Shown: positions 45,045 to 53,006, counted from the stretch's first letter. The stretch: 64,000 nt of DNA from SZUA-442 sp963792405 (GCA_963792405.1 CAWBVU010000006.1:124001-188000), one strand, 5' to 3'. Made by a program: numbers and translations. The notes: generated by a model not told the origin, from the letters alone.

Positions 45045-46102
45045 GCACCTTCGAGGGAGTCATCGGACACCGTGCCGTGCTCGATCTCCTGGACGCCGAG
45101 CTCCGCGCACCGGCCCACGCCTACCTCTTCGCAGGTCCGTCGAATGTCGGCAAGGCCACGGTCGCCAGGCGCTTCGCCGCCTCGATGGTCTCGGGTGGCG
45201 ACCTCGACGCCGAGCGCAGGGCACGCGAAGGGACCCATCCCGACCTGATCGTGGTCGCCCCCGAGGGTCGCACGGCGATCACCGTCGACCAGGCCCGCAC
45301 GGTCGTCGCGGAGGCGGTGCGCACCCCGCTCGAGGCCGACACGAAGGTGTTCCTCATCGAGGAGGCGTCGCTGCTCAACGATGAGGCCGCGAATGCCCTC
45401 CTCAAGACGATCGAGGAGCCCACGCGGTCGACACGATTCGTCCTCGTGACCGAGTCCGAGGACGATCTCCCCGCCACCATTGCCAGTCGGTGCCGCACCG
45501 TCGTGTTCGGTCGGGTCAGGGAGGACGAGATCGTCGAGGGGTTGGTCGCCAACGGTGTGCGTACCGAGTCGGCCGAACAGGCGGCACGGATCTCGGGCGG
45601 ACGTCCCGGCCTCGCCCTCGCCCTCGCCACGGAACCGAAGGTCGCAGCCTTCAGATCGGCCTGGCTCTCGGTCCCGGACCAGCTCACGGGGCATCCCGGT
45701 GACGCCTACCGCCTCGTCACGGAGGTGCTCGAGGCCACCGAGCCGTTGCTGGACGCGGTGCGACGCAAGCAGGAGCACGAGGTGCAGATCGCCCATCCCG
45801 ATGGCGCGGTCCCGCGCATCGTGGCCGAGCGCCACCAGCGCGAGCTCAACCGCAGTTCGGATGCGTTGTACGTCACGGGCCTCGAGTTGCTCGCCTCGTT
45901 CTACCGCGACGTCGCAGCCGCCCAGTTCGGCGCCCTCGTCCACAACGCCGACATCGGCGTCGGATCCCTCACGAGGATCAACCCGCCCGAGGCGGTGCGC
46001 AATGCGGAGAGGGTCCTCGACGCGATCGAGGCGATCGAGGCGAACCAGCGGCCACAGCTCGCCCTCGCCGCCCTGTTCGTCGACCTGGGCGCCGATGCCT
46101 GA
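45041..46102 (+). CDS. holB: DNA polymerase III delta' subunit
   Basis: A 353-residue AAA+ clamp-loader protein. Its P-loop is GPSNVGKAT; VFLIEEASLLNDEAANALLKTIEEP is the DnaX/HolB signature, followed by TIASRCRTVVF. The zinc-binding cysteines of many delta' proteins are absent. It helps load the sliding clamp at the replication fork. The ATG at 45041 overlaps the tmk stop; a GTG-type start 15 bases upstream is possible. Confidence 0.9.
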   Translation: MSTFEGVIGHRAVLDLLDAELRAPAHAYLFAGPSNVGKATVARRFAASMVSGGDLDAERRAREGTHPDLIVVAPEGRTAITVDQARTVVAEAVRTPLEADTKVFLIEEASLLNDEAANALLKTIEEPTRSTRFVLVTESEDDLPATIASRCRTVVFGRVREDEIVEGLVANGVRTESAEQAARISGGRPGLALALATEPKVAAFRSAWLSVPDQLTGHPGDAYRLVTEVLEATEPLLDAVRRKQEHEVQIAHPDGAVPRIVAERHQRELNRSSDALYVTGLELLASFYRDVAAAQFGALVHNADIGVGSLTRINPPEAVRNAERVLDAIEAIEANQRPQLALAALFVDLGADA

Positions 46103-46751
46103 CCGCGGCCTCGTCGCCGGCCGAGCCGTCGAGCGAGTGATCCGGCTGCCCCTTCGCATGGCGGCACGCGGCGTCCTCGATCTCGAGACGACCGGAAAGG
46201 AACACGTGCCGATGCGCGGGCCGCTGATCGTCGCGGCGAATCACTTCTCGCACCTCGACGTCCCGATCATCGAGACGAGCCTCGATCGCTACATCAGGTT
46301 CCTCGCCGTGGACGAGCTGTACGGGCGGAATCGTGTGTTCGATGCAACGCTCGGCCTCTTCGGCGCCATCCCGCTCGACAGGGACGGCTATCCCGTGTCG
46401 GCCCTTCGGACCGCGGTCGCGCATCTCGAGGGCGGGAACGTCATCGGCCTGTTCCCCGAGGGTCGGAGGGTGGAGATGTGGGGCGTCGATCCCCCCAAGC
46501 GCGGAGCGGCGTGGCTCGCATTCGCCACCGGAGCGCCCCTCCTGCCCGTGGCGATCCATGGGACCCAGGACTCCCTCGGGCCGAGGAATCGCAGCTTCAC
46601 GCGCACGGCCGTGCGCCTGTGGATCGACGAGCCGCTCATGTGGGACGATTACGTGCACCGCACCTACCCACTGCAATCCATGATGGACGATTGGTACGAA
46701 CTGGTGAATGACCACCTGGAGCCCTGGCGGCACCTCGAACGACCCCAGTGA
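46095..46751 (+). CDS. 1-acyl-glycerol-phosphate acyltransferase family protein
   Basis: A 218-residue PlsC-like acyltransferase with the H-x4-D motif NHFSHLD (His50, Asp55), FPEGRR in the second motif and a hydrophobic N-terminal region. Members acylate lysophosphatidic acid or related lipids on the inner membrane. The ATG overlaps the holB stop by 8 bases. Substrate specificity cannot be told. Confidence 0.85.
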   Translation: MPDRGLVAGRAVERVIRLPLRMAARGVLDLETTGKEHVPMRGPLIVAANHFSHLDVPIIETSLDRYIRFLAVDELYGRNRVFDATLGLFGAIPLDRDGYPVSALRTAVAHLEGGNVIGLFPEGRRVEMWGVDPPKRGAAWLAFATGAPLLPVAIHGTQDSLGPRNRSFTRTAVRLWIDEPLMWDDYVHRTYPLQSMMDDWYELVNDHLEPWRHLERPQ

Positions 46752-46765
46752 GAACGGGAGGCAGC

Positions 46766-47671
46766 GTGGCACGCAAGAAGATCGTCGTGACGGGAGGGAC
46801 CGGCCTGCTCGGTTCGGAACTCATCGCCTCCCTTCGCGCCCGAGGCGACGAGGTCCTCGTCATCGGCCGTGACGAGACGGATGCCCGTGTCGATGCGCGG
46901 TGGGATCCCGACGCCGACGTGCTCGACCCCACGCTCCTCGACGGGGCAGACGCCGTTGTGAACCTCAATGGCGTCGGCATCGGTGACAAGCGGTGGACCA
47001 CGGCGCGAAAGGCGCTCATCCTGTCGTCACGGGTGAACCCCACCGGCCTCCTGGCCCGCACGATGGCCGACATGGTCTCCCCACCCGGCGTGTTCGTGTC
47101 GGCCTCCGCGATCGGCTACTACGGCGACACCGGCGACACCCTCGTCGATGAGACCGCCCCTCCCGGCTCCGACTTCCAGGCCGAGGTCTGCGTCGCATGG
47201 GAGCGCGCGGCCACGCCGGCGGCCGAGGCGGGCATCAGGGTCGTGCACCCACGCACCGGCATCGTGCTCGATCAGGACTCACCCGCCTTCAAGCGGATGG
47301 TCCCCCTCTTCAGGGCGGGGATCGGTGGCAGGCTCGGGAGCGGGAGGCAGTTTTGGTCCTGGATCACGATGCGTGACGAGGTACGAGCCCTCGAGCACCT
47401 CATCGACGGCGACCTGACCGGGCCTGTCAACCTCGTCGCCCCGAATCCCGTCACCAACGACGAGTTCACGAAGGCGATGGGGGCGGCGCTCCGTCGCCCC
47501 ACCGCCATTCCCGTTCCGAAGTTCGCCCTCGACATCCGCCTCGGGAAGGAGTTGGCCGAATCGCTCGGCTACGGCTCGGTGAGGGTCGCCGACGCAAAGC
47601 TCAGCGCCTCCGGCTTCACCTTCACGTCCGAGACGATCGACATCGCACTCGCCGAGGTGTTCGCGACCTGA
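46766..47671 (+). CDS. SDR epimerase-like protein (TIGR01777/YfcH family)
   Basis: A 301-residue NAD(P)-binding protein of the extended short-chain dehydrogenase group. The Rossmann motif is VVTGGTGLLGSELI (near residue 8), followed by DAVVNLNGVGI and SASAIGYYGDTGD (active-site YYG region), then WSWITMRDEVRALEHLI, as in the YfcH/SulA-like family. The catalytic chemistry is not known for this family. GTG 46766 is chosen because GGGAGG precedes it; GTG 46748 would overlap the acyltransferase gene. Confidence 0.85.
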   Translation: MARKKIVVTGGTGLLGSELIASLRARGDEVLVIGRDETDARVDARWDPDADVLDPTLLDGADAVVNLNGVGIGDKRWTTARKALILSSRVNPTGLLARTMADMVSPPGVFVSASAIGYYGDTGDTLVDETAPPGSDFQAEVCVAWERAATPAAEAGIRVVHPRTGIVLDQDSPAFKRMVPLFRAGIGGRLGSGRQFWSWITMRDEVRALEHLIDGDLTGPVNLVAPNPVTNDEFTKAMGAALRRPTAIPVPKFALDIRLGKELAESLGYGSVRVADAKLSASGFTFTSETIDIALAEVFAT

Positions 47672-47675
47672 GGCG

Positions 47676-48236
47676 TCACTCGGCGTGACGCCAGGGAACG
47701 ACCTCTGACACGTAGCGCACCTCGGGGATCGGGTCACCGAACGACGTGTCGAGGCGGGTCCCTTCGTTCCACACCCAGCCCCTTCGCTCGTAGAACGCCC
47801 TCGCCCGTGTGTTCCCCTCGAGCACCCACAGCCCGGCAGGGAGGAGGCCTGAGGCGCGGAGGTGCGCGAGGCCCGTCGCCCACAGCGCCGACCCCACGCC
47901 GAAGCCCCACATCGGGGCGACGACGTAGAGGGTGAAGATCTCTCCTACGGTGCCGTCGTCCTCCGTGTGCTGGTCGCGGTGTCCGATCGACATCAACCCG
48001 CAGGGCCGCCGATCGACGGAGGCGATCCACGATGCCGTGTCCCCCGAGGCGATCGTTCGGCGCCACTGTGCGGTCCGGGTCTCGACCGTCTGGGCGGCGA
48101 TGAGGTGGTCGGGGACCAGCCCCTCGTAGGCGTCGTTCCACGCCTCCACGTGGATGCGAGCCAGGTCGGGGGCATCGAACGCCCGTGCGCGGCGGACGGC
48201 AACCACGCGATCCACGGGCCCTGATCCCGACGACAT
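47676..48236 (-). CDS. GNAT family N-acetyltransferase
   Basis: A 186-residue acetyltransferase. Motif A appears as LYVVAPMWGFGVGSALW, the acetyl-CoA pyrophosphate loop, and the end has LEGNTRARAFYERRGWV, typical of GNAT enzymes. The substrate is unknown. I chose ATG 48236; the longer reading up to 48365 overlaps the divergent gene's promoter. It converges on the epimerase gene with 4 bases between. Confidence 0.85.
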   Translation of the reverse strand: MSSGSGPVDRVVAVRRARAFDAPDLARIHVEAWNDAYEGLVPDHLIAAQTVETRTAQWRRTIASGDTASWIASVDRRPCGLMSIGHRDQHTEDDGTVGEIFTLYVVAPMWGFGVGSALWATGLAHLRASGLLPAGLWVLEGNTRARAFYERRGWVWNEGTRLDTSFGDPIPEVRYVSEVVPWRHAE

Positions 48237-48344
48237 GGCGCCATCATCGCAGGCTGCTGTCCCGACGTCGGTGATGGCCGTGTCCCCGCCCGGTACCTGC
48301 ATCTTCATCATGCCTGTTGAGGCTTCTTTGTCATACCCGGGCGA

Positions 48345-48350
48345 TACGGT
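48345..48350 (+). promoter_or_regulatory. -10 element for the DUF222/HNH gene (leaderless)
   Basis: TACGGT ends 6 bases before ATG 48357. TTGAGG at 48317-48322 is a possible -35 but the spacing is long. Confidence 0.4.
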
Positions 48351-48356
48351 TGAGCA

Positions 48357-49556
48357 ATGGAGCACCTATGGGACTGTGCGATCGGCGGAAGGGCGACCTC
48401 ACCTGAGGCGGTGCTCGGGATCCTGTCCGACGACGAGCTCGAGGTCTTCACGAAGGACGTGAAGCGCCATGTCGATGCGAGCCACGCCTGGTTGCTGAGG
48501 GCAGTGGAGGAACTCGACCGGCGGAAGGTGCCGGAACGGCGCCACGTCCTGACGACGCGACAGTGGTTGAAGCGGTTCTGTCGCATGACGGGGGCAGCGG
48601 CGACGGCGGTGGTGGCGAGTGCCCGATCGCTCGCCCACATGCCCGACGTCGCACAGCGTGCGGAGTCGGGTGGGATCCCTCACGAGAACGTGCGCCAGAT
48701 CGTGGCGGCCCAGCGACGCCATCCCGAGGCGTTCCCCCTGCACGAGCCCGTGTTCGCCGACATCGCGACGTACCTCGATGCACGGGATCTTCGAAGGGCG
48801 ATCGGGCACTGGCAGCAGCAGGTCGATCAGGCGGCGTCCGTGGGGGAGTGTGACGTTCGACGGGCGCGGCGACGGATGACGCTCGCCCAGACCGTCGATG
48901 GCATGTGGCACCAGGAGGGTTGGTACGACCCGGAGTCGGGTCACGTCATCGCCACGGCGTTGCGAGCGTTCAGCGACGCCGGACATCTCGACCGCGAGGA
49001 TCGGCGCACCCATGGCCAGCGCATGGTCGACGGGCTCGTCGACATCTGCCGGTTCGCCCTCGACCATGGTGGCGACGGTGGTGGCGTAGGAGCCTCCTCT
49101 GGTGGCACGAAGCCACACCTCACGGTGACCGTGGACCTCCACCAGCTCTTGGCCGACGACGCTCCGCCGACACGCGGGGAATCTCGTCTCGCTGAGATCG
49201 ATGGCACGCCCGTCACCGCCGAGACGATCCGCCGCCTCGCCTGTGACGCGGGTGTGGCGGGAATCGTCGTCGGACCCGATCGCGAGCCCTTGGACGTCGG
49301 GCGGACCCGACGGACGGTCACCCCTGCGATCCGTCGTGCCCTCGACCTCCGTGACGGAGGCTGTCGATGGGACGGATGCGATCGTCCCGCATCGTGGTGT
49401 GACGCCCACCACCTCGAGCACTGGGCGCTCGGCGGCGCCACCTCGCTTGCGAACATGGTGCTGCTGTGTCGACGCCACCACACGGCCATCCACGAGGGCA
49501 CGGTCCACGACCGCATCGGCCGTATCGCCGACCCGCCGACGCGACCGCCTCCCTGA
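48357..49556 (+). CDS. DUF222 and HNH-endonuclease domain protein (13E12 type)
   Basis: A 399-residue protein. The helical DUF222 domain covers about residues 15-250. The C-terminal HNH nuclease motif has a CxxxxC-like pair in CRWDGCDRP, CDAHHLEHWALGG, and LLCRRHHTAIHEG. Such proteins are abundant multi-copy genes in actinobacteria; some M. tuberculosis copies sit in 13E12 repeat elements. Their role is uncertain. This copy is intact and lies next to a tRNA with a decayed repeat of its 3' end, a typical site for gene gain. Confidence 0.88.
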   Translation: MEHLWDCAIGGRATSPEAVLGILSDDELEVFTKDVKRHVDASHAWLLRAVEELDRRKVPERRHVLTTRQWLKRFCRMTGAAATAVVASARSLAHMPDVAQRAESGGIPHENVRQIVAAQRRHPEAFPLHEPVFADIATYLDARDLRRAIGHWQQQVDQAASVGECDVRRARRRMTLAQTVDGMWHQEGWYDPESGHVIATALRAFSDAGHLDREDRRTHGQRMVDGLVDICRFALDHGGDGGGVGASSGGTKPHLTVTVDLHQLLADDAPPTRGESRLAEIDGTPVTAETIRRLACDAGVAGIVVGPDREPLDVGRTRRTVTPAIRRALDLRDGGCRWDGCDRPASWCDAHHLEHWALGGATSLANMVLLCRRHHTAIHEGTVHDRIGRIADPPTRPPP

Positions 49557-49612
49557 TCGACGGTTCGTACGAACGACCCGGTCCGACCTTCCCCGTCCAC
49601 GGCCCGCATGCC

Positions 49613-49648
49613 GTTGCGGGAGTTGCGGGAGGTGAGCCGTTGCGGGAG
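49613..49648 (+). repeat. Three short direct repeats before the tRNA gene
   Basis: GTTGCGGGAG occurs at 49613-49622, 49622-49631 and 49639-49648, with GGTGA after the last two. TATCCT at 49657-49662, 11 bases before the tRNA, is a candidate -10. The repeats may be a duplicated upstream activating or -35 region. Confidence 0.5.
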
Positions 49649-49673
49649 GTGATTGGTATCCTCGCGTCGCCTT

Positions 49674-49748
49674 GCCGGGGTAGCTCAGGGGTAGAGCAAC
49701 GCACTCGTAATGCGTAGGTCGCGGGTTCAAATCCCGCCTCCGGCTCCA
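49674..49748 (+). tRNA. tRNA-Thr (anticodon CGT)
   Basis: A full cloverleaf with an encoded CCA. The acceptor stem is GCCGGGG with CTCCGGC; D arm GCTC/GAGC; anticodon stem ACGCA/TGCGT around loop CTCGTAA; T arm GCGGG-TTCAAAT-CCCGC. CGT reads threonine codon ACG. The GC-rich genome would use ACG and ACC heavily. Confidence 0.97.
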
Positions 49749-49757
49749 ACGTTCTCG

Positions 49758-49772
49758 CCACCAACGTGGTGG
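49758..49772 (+). terminator. Hairpin after tRNA-Thr
   Basis: CCACCA-ACG-TGGTGG, a 6-bp stem with a 3-base loop 9 bases after the tRNA, followed by TTCC. It is a plausible processing or termination signal. Confidence 0.45.
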
Positions 49773-49781
49773 TTCCGATGT

Positions 49782-49801
49782 CGGATCACGTACGTGATCC
49801 G
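49782..49801. repeat. Perfect 20-bp palindrome
   Basis: CGGATCACGT (49782-49791) followed by its exact reverse complement ACGTGATCCG, with no spacer. It lies between the tRNA and the decayed tRNA 3' copy. It could be a protein binding site or a recombination site; nothing nearby identifies a binder. Confidence 0.5.
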
Positions 49802-49871
49802 CAGCTCTCCCCGACGGGATAGGCGTTGGTCGCCGTGGACGGTAGGTCCTCGGGCTGGGGTTCGAGGCTCT

Positions 49872-49899
49872 GGGTTCACATCCCGAATCCGGCTCCAAC
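49872..49899 (+). repeat. Diverged copy of the tRNA-Thr 3' end
   Basis: These 28 bases match 49723-49750 (T arm, acceptor 3' strand and CCA) at 25 of 28 positions. The preceding sequence does not fold into a complete tRNA, so this is a partial copy, either an attachment-site remnant or a decayed duplicate. Confidence 0.65.
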
Positions 49900-49901
49900 A
49901 C

Positions 49902-50321
49902 TCAGCCGGTCGTCGCGATCTGGGTACCTGCGCCGAAGACGGCTTCCTGCACGTATTCGTCCGGGTACGGATAGGTCACGAGTTCGTAGGTGATCCTTCC
50001 CTGGTCGTCGAACTCCTCGAGGCTGATGCCGGGCAGGTCGAAGGGGTTCCCTGCCGCGTTCGTGCCGTACCAGCGCCATGGGATGACGCCCAGGGAGCCG
50101 TCATCGGACACCGATCGGTGGGACACCTCGATGTGCGCGTCCATGGCTCCGCCATGGAGGGTGTTGAAGAAGCCGGTGCGATAGTCGACCGCCCCGAACA
50201 CCGCGTCGTCCATCATCGCACCGGGCGCGGCATGGGTGGCGATGAGGTCGGCGACATCGTCCTCGCCCGTCTGCTCGGCGGGCCCGGATCTCTCGCCGGG
50301 ATCGCCTTCCGGATCCCTCAC
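49902..50321 (-). CDS. NTF2-like protein, possibly truncated
   Basis: A protein of up to 139 residues from GTG 50321. The core (VFGAVDYRTGFFNTLHGGAMDAHIEV) and WRWYGTNAAGNPFDLPG followed by LEEFDDQGRI resemble SnoaL/NTF2-like domains. The usual N-terminal helix is short, so the gene may have lost its 5' part. A TAGGAC hexamer at 50328-50323 is too close to this GTG for a leaderless start, and the true start is unsure. It ends two bases from the tRNA 3' copy, consistent with having arrived or been cut at that site. Confidence 0.5.
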   Translation of the reverse strand: MRDPEGDPGERSGPAEQTGEDDVADLIATHAAPGAMMDDAVFGAVDYRTGFFNTLHGGAMDAHIEVSHRSVSDDGSLGVIPWRWYGTNAAGNPFDLPGISLEEFDDQGRITYELVTYPYPDEYVQEAVFGAGTQIATTG

Positions 50322-50408
50322 CGTCCTAGACCATCGAAGGCAGGGGGGCGGGCGACGGTGCACAACCGTCAGCGATCGGTTTCGGCCTCGGGCCAGACGC
50401 CTCGCGGA

Positions 50409-50435
50409 GGAGCCGCACGATGGTCGTGCGGCTCC
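50409..50435. terminator. 12-bp hairpin terminator
   Basis: GGAGCCGCACGA (50409-50420), loop TGG, and the exact complement TCGTGCGGCTCC (50424-50435), followed on the plus strand by TTCCTCCC. It lies downstream of the minus-strand sigma operon and is the strongest hairpin in the window. Confidence 0.75.
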
Positions 50436-50504
50436 TTCCTCCCCCCTCGGTTCACCATCCGTCGTGCGACGGGTCACCCGCCGAATGCAGGTTCCCTGAG
50501 AGCG

Positions 50505-51428
50505 TCAGCTCCCGTAGACGACCCCGTGTTCGGTCAACCATGCCGACTGGGCGATCTTCAGGGATCCGTCGTCCATGCGGACGATCTCGTAGGAGATGGT
50601 CGATTCGACGTCTCCTCCCACCCTGATGTGCATCGCGCGCACCACCACCCACCGGTCACCGGTGTCGACGAGAACCACCGGGTCGGAGATCCACTCATGG
50701 GTCCCGATCTCGACCGATCCCTCCTGGGAGCCGAGGTGCACGGCGATGTCCTCGCCGCGGTACATCTCTGTCCCGTAGAGGTGATAGCCGTTCGGCGTGT
50801 AGAGGTCGACCACGGATCCGTCGTGCTGCCGGTTCGCCGCCATCCAGTCATCGGTCATGGCGGCCACGTCCTCGGGGACGCCCAGGTCCTCTGCGGTCGT
50901 CGCCTGGTAGACCGCCCAGGCGCCGAGACCGACGGCCAGGACGACCAGGACGATGACCGCGATGGTCAGGATCCGGTTCCTGTTCTCGAGGCGGTGGACG
51001 CGATCGTCCACTGCAGGCTTGTCGATCGTCGTTGTCATCGTCGTTCCTCCGTTCCTCCCTGCGGCCACGATCCATCCCCGTGCGAGGAGGGCCATGGCGA
51101 GCATCGCCAGCGTGAGCGCCGTTGCGATTGCGAATGTCCATCCGAGCGTCGTGTCGGCCGCGCTGTGATCCAGTGCCGTGCCTCCGGCACCGATCGGCGT
51201 CGCCCGGGACCTCAGGAAGAGCCCGATGCCGAGCGAGCCGCTGATCACGACCAGCGTCGTCACGAAGGCGGTGCCGAGCGCCCATGCGGGATGCGGCGCA
51301 CGGCGTTGCGGTGCAGTGCGTTCCGGCACGACGGCACGGACCCGCACCCCGGCGAGGACGTCCTCCGGGGTGATCCGCTCGACGGTGGCATCGAAGTAGT
51401 CGACGAGCTGGTCGTTCACATCACGCAT
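50505..51428 (-). CDS. Membrane protein: putative anti-sigma region fused to NTF2-like domain
   Basis: A 307-residue protein whose ATG overlaps the ECF sigma gene by 8 bases. Residues 1-48 are a short cytoplasmic region, followed by two membrane helices (about 50-72 and 95-123), a linker, a third helix (about 155-175) and an external NTF2-like domain (about 185-307). An internal ATG at 51038 (residue 131, MTTTIDKPAV) is preceded by a strong GGAGGAAC site, so the C-terminal half may also be made alone. Position suggests it is the anti-sigma partner, with the external domain as sensor. No ZAS zinc motif is present. Confidence 0.6.
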   Translation of the reverse strand: MRDVNDQLVDYFDATVERITPEDVLAGVRVRAVVPERTAPQRRAPHPAWALGTAFVTTLVVISGSLGIGLFLRSRATPIGAGGTALDHSAADTTLGWTFAIATALTLAMLAMALLARGWIVAAGRNGGTTMTTTIDKPAVDDRVHRLENRNRILTIAVIVLVVLAVGLGAWAVYQATTAEDLGVPEDVAAMTDDWMAANRQHDGSVVDLYTPNGYHLYGTEMYRGEDIAVHLGSQEGSVEIGTHEWISDPVVLVDTGDRWVVVRAMHIRVGGDVESTISYEIVRMDDGSLKIAQSAWLTEHGVVYGS

Positions 51429-51933
51429 CGACCGTCACCCCCAATACCGATCTGAGCCTCTTCATCCCCCGGTCGGCGTGCGTGCGGACGGACCACCGCG
51501 AGAGCCCGAGCAGGTCGGCCACCTCCCGCTCGCTGTAGCCGAGGCCGTGGATCATCACGACGGCCACCCTCTGATGCTTCGACAGTCCCTCGAGGGCGGT
51601 GGGGAGCTCGGGTGACAGATCCGGCACCTCGACGGGCGGGACGTCCGGGAACAGCGCCCGTGGCCGGTGGTACCAGCGGGCCTTGCTCTGGCCCACCCGG
51701 TACAGGTAGCCGGCCGGATTCTCCATCTCGGTCACCTTCTCCCAGTGCTCCCATGCCCACTCCAAGGCGTCGGCGGTGACCTCGGCGCCGATCTCGGGTC
51801 CGTAGGCCGCCGCAAGGGCATACGAGAGTCGGGGTTCGACCTCCTTGACGAAGCGGGTGAACGCCTGATCGACCGCCCCGGCCTGCGCCGGTGCTCCGGT
51901 GGTCTCGGTCGTTTCGGTGCTCGCCGGTTCCAT
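51421..51933 (-). CDS. ECF-type RNA polymerase sigma factor
   Basis: A 170-residue sigma factor with region 2 around ALEWAWEHWEKVTEMENPAGYLYRVGQSKAR and region 4 around LEGLSKHQRVAVVMIHGLGYSEREVADLLGLSRWSVRTHADRGMKRLRS. It resembles SigE/SigM-like ECF factors, though region 2 is diverged. Start ATG 51933 has TGAGGG 5 bases upstream; GTG 51945 is possible. Overlap with the membrane protein gene suggests a sigma/anti-sigma pair. Confidence 0.85.
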   Translation of the reverse strand: MEPASTETTETTGAPAQAGAVDQAFTRFVKEVEPRLSYALAAAYGPEIGAEVTADALEWAWEHWEKVTEMENPAGYLYRVGQSKARWYHRPRALFPDVPPVEVPDLSPELPTALEGLSKHQRVAVVMIHGLGYSEREVADLLGLSRWSVRTHADRGMKRLRSVLGVTVDA

Positions 51934-52023
51934 CACAGCCCTCACCCACTGAGACCATCTCAGGATCCGAGGTGGGCGACAAGCGATTCCGACGAGAAGG
52001 AGTGCATGTCGCGGCCTCGCCGT

Positions 52024-52090
52024 CAGGTGTCCACCTCAGGTGCGGGACCCGAGGTGTCAGACGCGGGGTGTCGACCTCGGGTACCCCGGC
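52024..52090. repeat. Clustered AGGTG/CACCT half-sites upstream of the ECF sigma gene
   Basis: Within 67 bases: CAGGTG (52024), CACCT (52032), AGGTG (52038), GAGGTGTC (52051) and a GGGTGTCGACCT element (52067), forming the palindromes AGGTG-TC-CACCT and CACCT-C-AGGTG. They lie 90-150 bases upstream of the sigma gene in an intergenic stretch that is otherwise empty. Confidence 0.4.
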
Positions 52091-52330
52091 TCAGGTCCTC
52101 GGATCCCGCCGTGGGGGAGCGACCCGCATCGTTGGATGTGCGGGTGACGGTGTCGTGCGTGCCGTGCGTCGCGGCTCCGCCGTGGGGCGGCGGCCGGTAC
52201 GGGCACGCCAGACGTCTCCGCGGCGCCGGCGGGCGCAGCGGACGGCCTCGACGGTGAACCAGCCGAGGTAGGCCAGATAGCCGATCACGACCAGCCAGAA
52301 GAGCGACGTGAAGATCTCGTTCGCCGTCAT
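52091..52330 (-). CDS. Small single-pass membrane protein
   Basis: A 79-residue protein with one membrane helix (about residues 8-28, TSLFWLVVIGYLAYLGWF) and a basic, proline-rich C-terminal half (about 10 arginines). No known family. A TACGGT -10 (52342-52337) ends 6 bases before the ATG. It is divergent from the SigR-like gene. Confidence 0.6.
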   Translation of the reverse strand: MTANEIFTSLFWLVVIGYLAYLGWFTVEAVRCARRRRGDVWRARTGRRPTAEPRRTARTTPSPAHPTMRVAPPRRDPRT

Positions 52331-52336
52331 GGGGAC

Positions 52337-52435
52337 ACCGTATCGGGGGGATGTGACACAATTCGCCAGCCGGCTCGGAGAGGCGACGCCGGTGCCGTGG
52401 ACGGGACCGACCACGTCCCCCGCCCTCGTTACCCT
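52337..52435. promoter_or_regulatory. Divergent leaderless promoters for the small membrane gene and sigR
   Basis: Minus strand: TACGGT (52342-52337). Plus strand: TACCCT (52430-52435) ending 7 bases before ATG 52443. In addition, GGGAC (52403) and GTT (52428) about 20 bases apart loosely resemble a sigma-R promoter (GGAAT-N18-GTT), which would make sigR self-activating. That part is tentative. Confidence 0.45.
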
Positions 52436-52442
52436 GCCACCC

Positions 52443-53006
52443 ATGGCCGATCAGGCGAACTTCGAGCGCGACGCCATGGAGTACGCGCCCCAGCTCTACT
52501 CCGCTGCGCTGCGGATGACGAGGAACCCCGCCGACGCGGAGGACGTCGTGCAGGAAACGTTCCTCAAGGCCTATCGCGCCTACGACTCGTTCGAGGAGGG
52601 CACGAACCTCAAGGCCTGGCTGTACCGCATCCTGACCAACACGTACATCAACTCGTATCGCAGGGAGCAGCGAAGGCCGAACGAGGTGGAGCTCGGCGAA
52701 CTGCAGGACATGTACCTGTTCCGAAGGCTCGGGGAGCACTCGGGGGCACGCGAGAGCGCCGAGAACGAGGCGCTCGACATGTTCGTGGACGGCGACATCA
52801 TCGCCGCCATCGAGTCGCTGCCCGAGAACTTCCGCCTGCCGGTGCTCTACGCCGACGTGGACGGGTTCTCGTACAAGGAGATCGCCGAGATCCTCGACGT
52901 GCCGATCGGCACGGTGATGTCGCGCCTGCACCGGGGAAGAAAAGCGCTCCAGCGGAAGTTGTGGAACCTGGCAGTCGAGCACGGATTGGTGGAGCCGACC
53001 GAATGA
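52443..53006 (+). CDS. sigR: SigR/SigH-like ECF sigma factor
   Basis: A 187-residue ECF sigma factor. Region 2 has YSAALRMTRNPADAEDVVQETFLKAYRAY and TNLKAWLYRILTNTYINSYRREQ, and region 4 has LPVLYADVDGFSYKEIAEILDVPIGTVMSRLHRGRKALQ. The start MADQANFERDAMEY is close to Streptomyces SigR. In related species this factor runs the disulfide-stress response, including thioredoxin and mycothiol genes. It overlaps the anti-sigma gene by 4 bases. Confidence 0.92.
   Translation: MADQANFERDAMEYAPQLYSAALRMTRNPADAEDVVQETFLKAYRAYDSFEEGTNLKAWLYRILTNTYINSYRREQRRPNEVELGELQDMYLFRRLGEHSGARESAENEALDMFVDGDIIAAIESLPENFRLPVLYADVDGFSYKEIAEILDVPIGTVMSRLHRGRKALQRKLWNLAVEHGLVEPTE

Noticed and set aside
49710..51455. 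A 581-codon plus-strand open frame crossing the tRNA and sigma genes
   Set aside because: It begins inside a tRNA, runs antisense to genes with clear domains and shows no family similarity.
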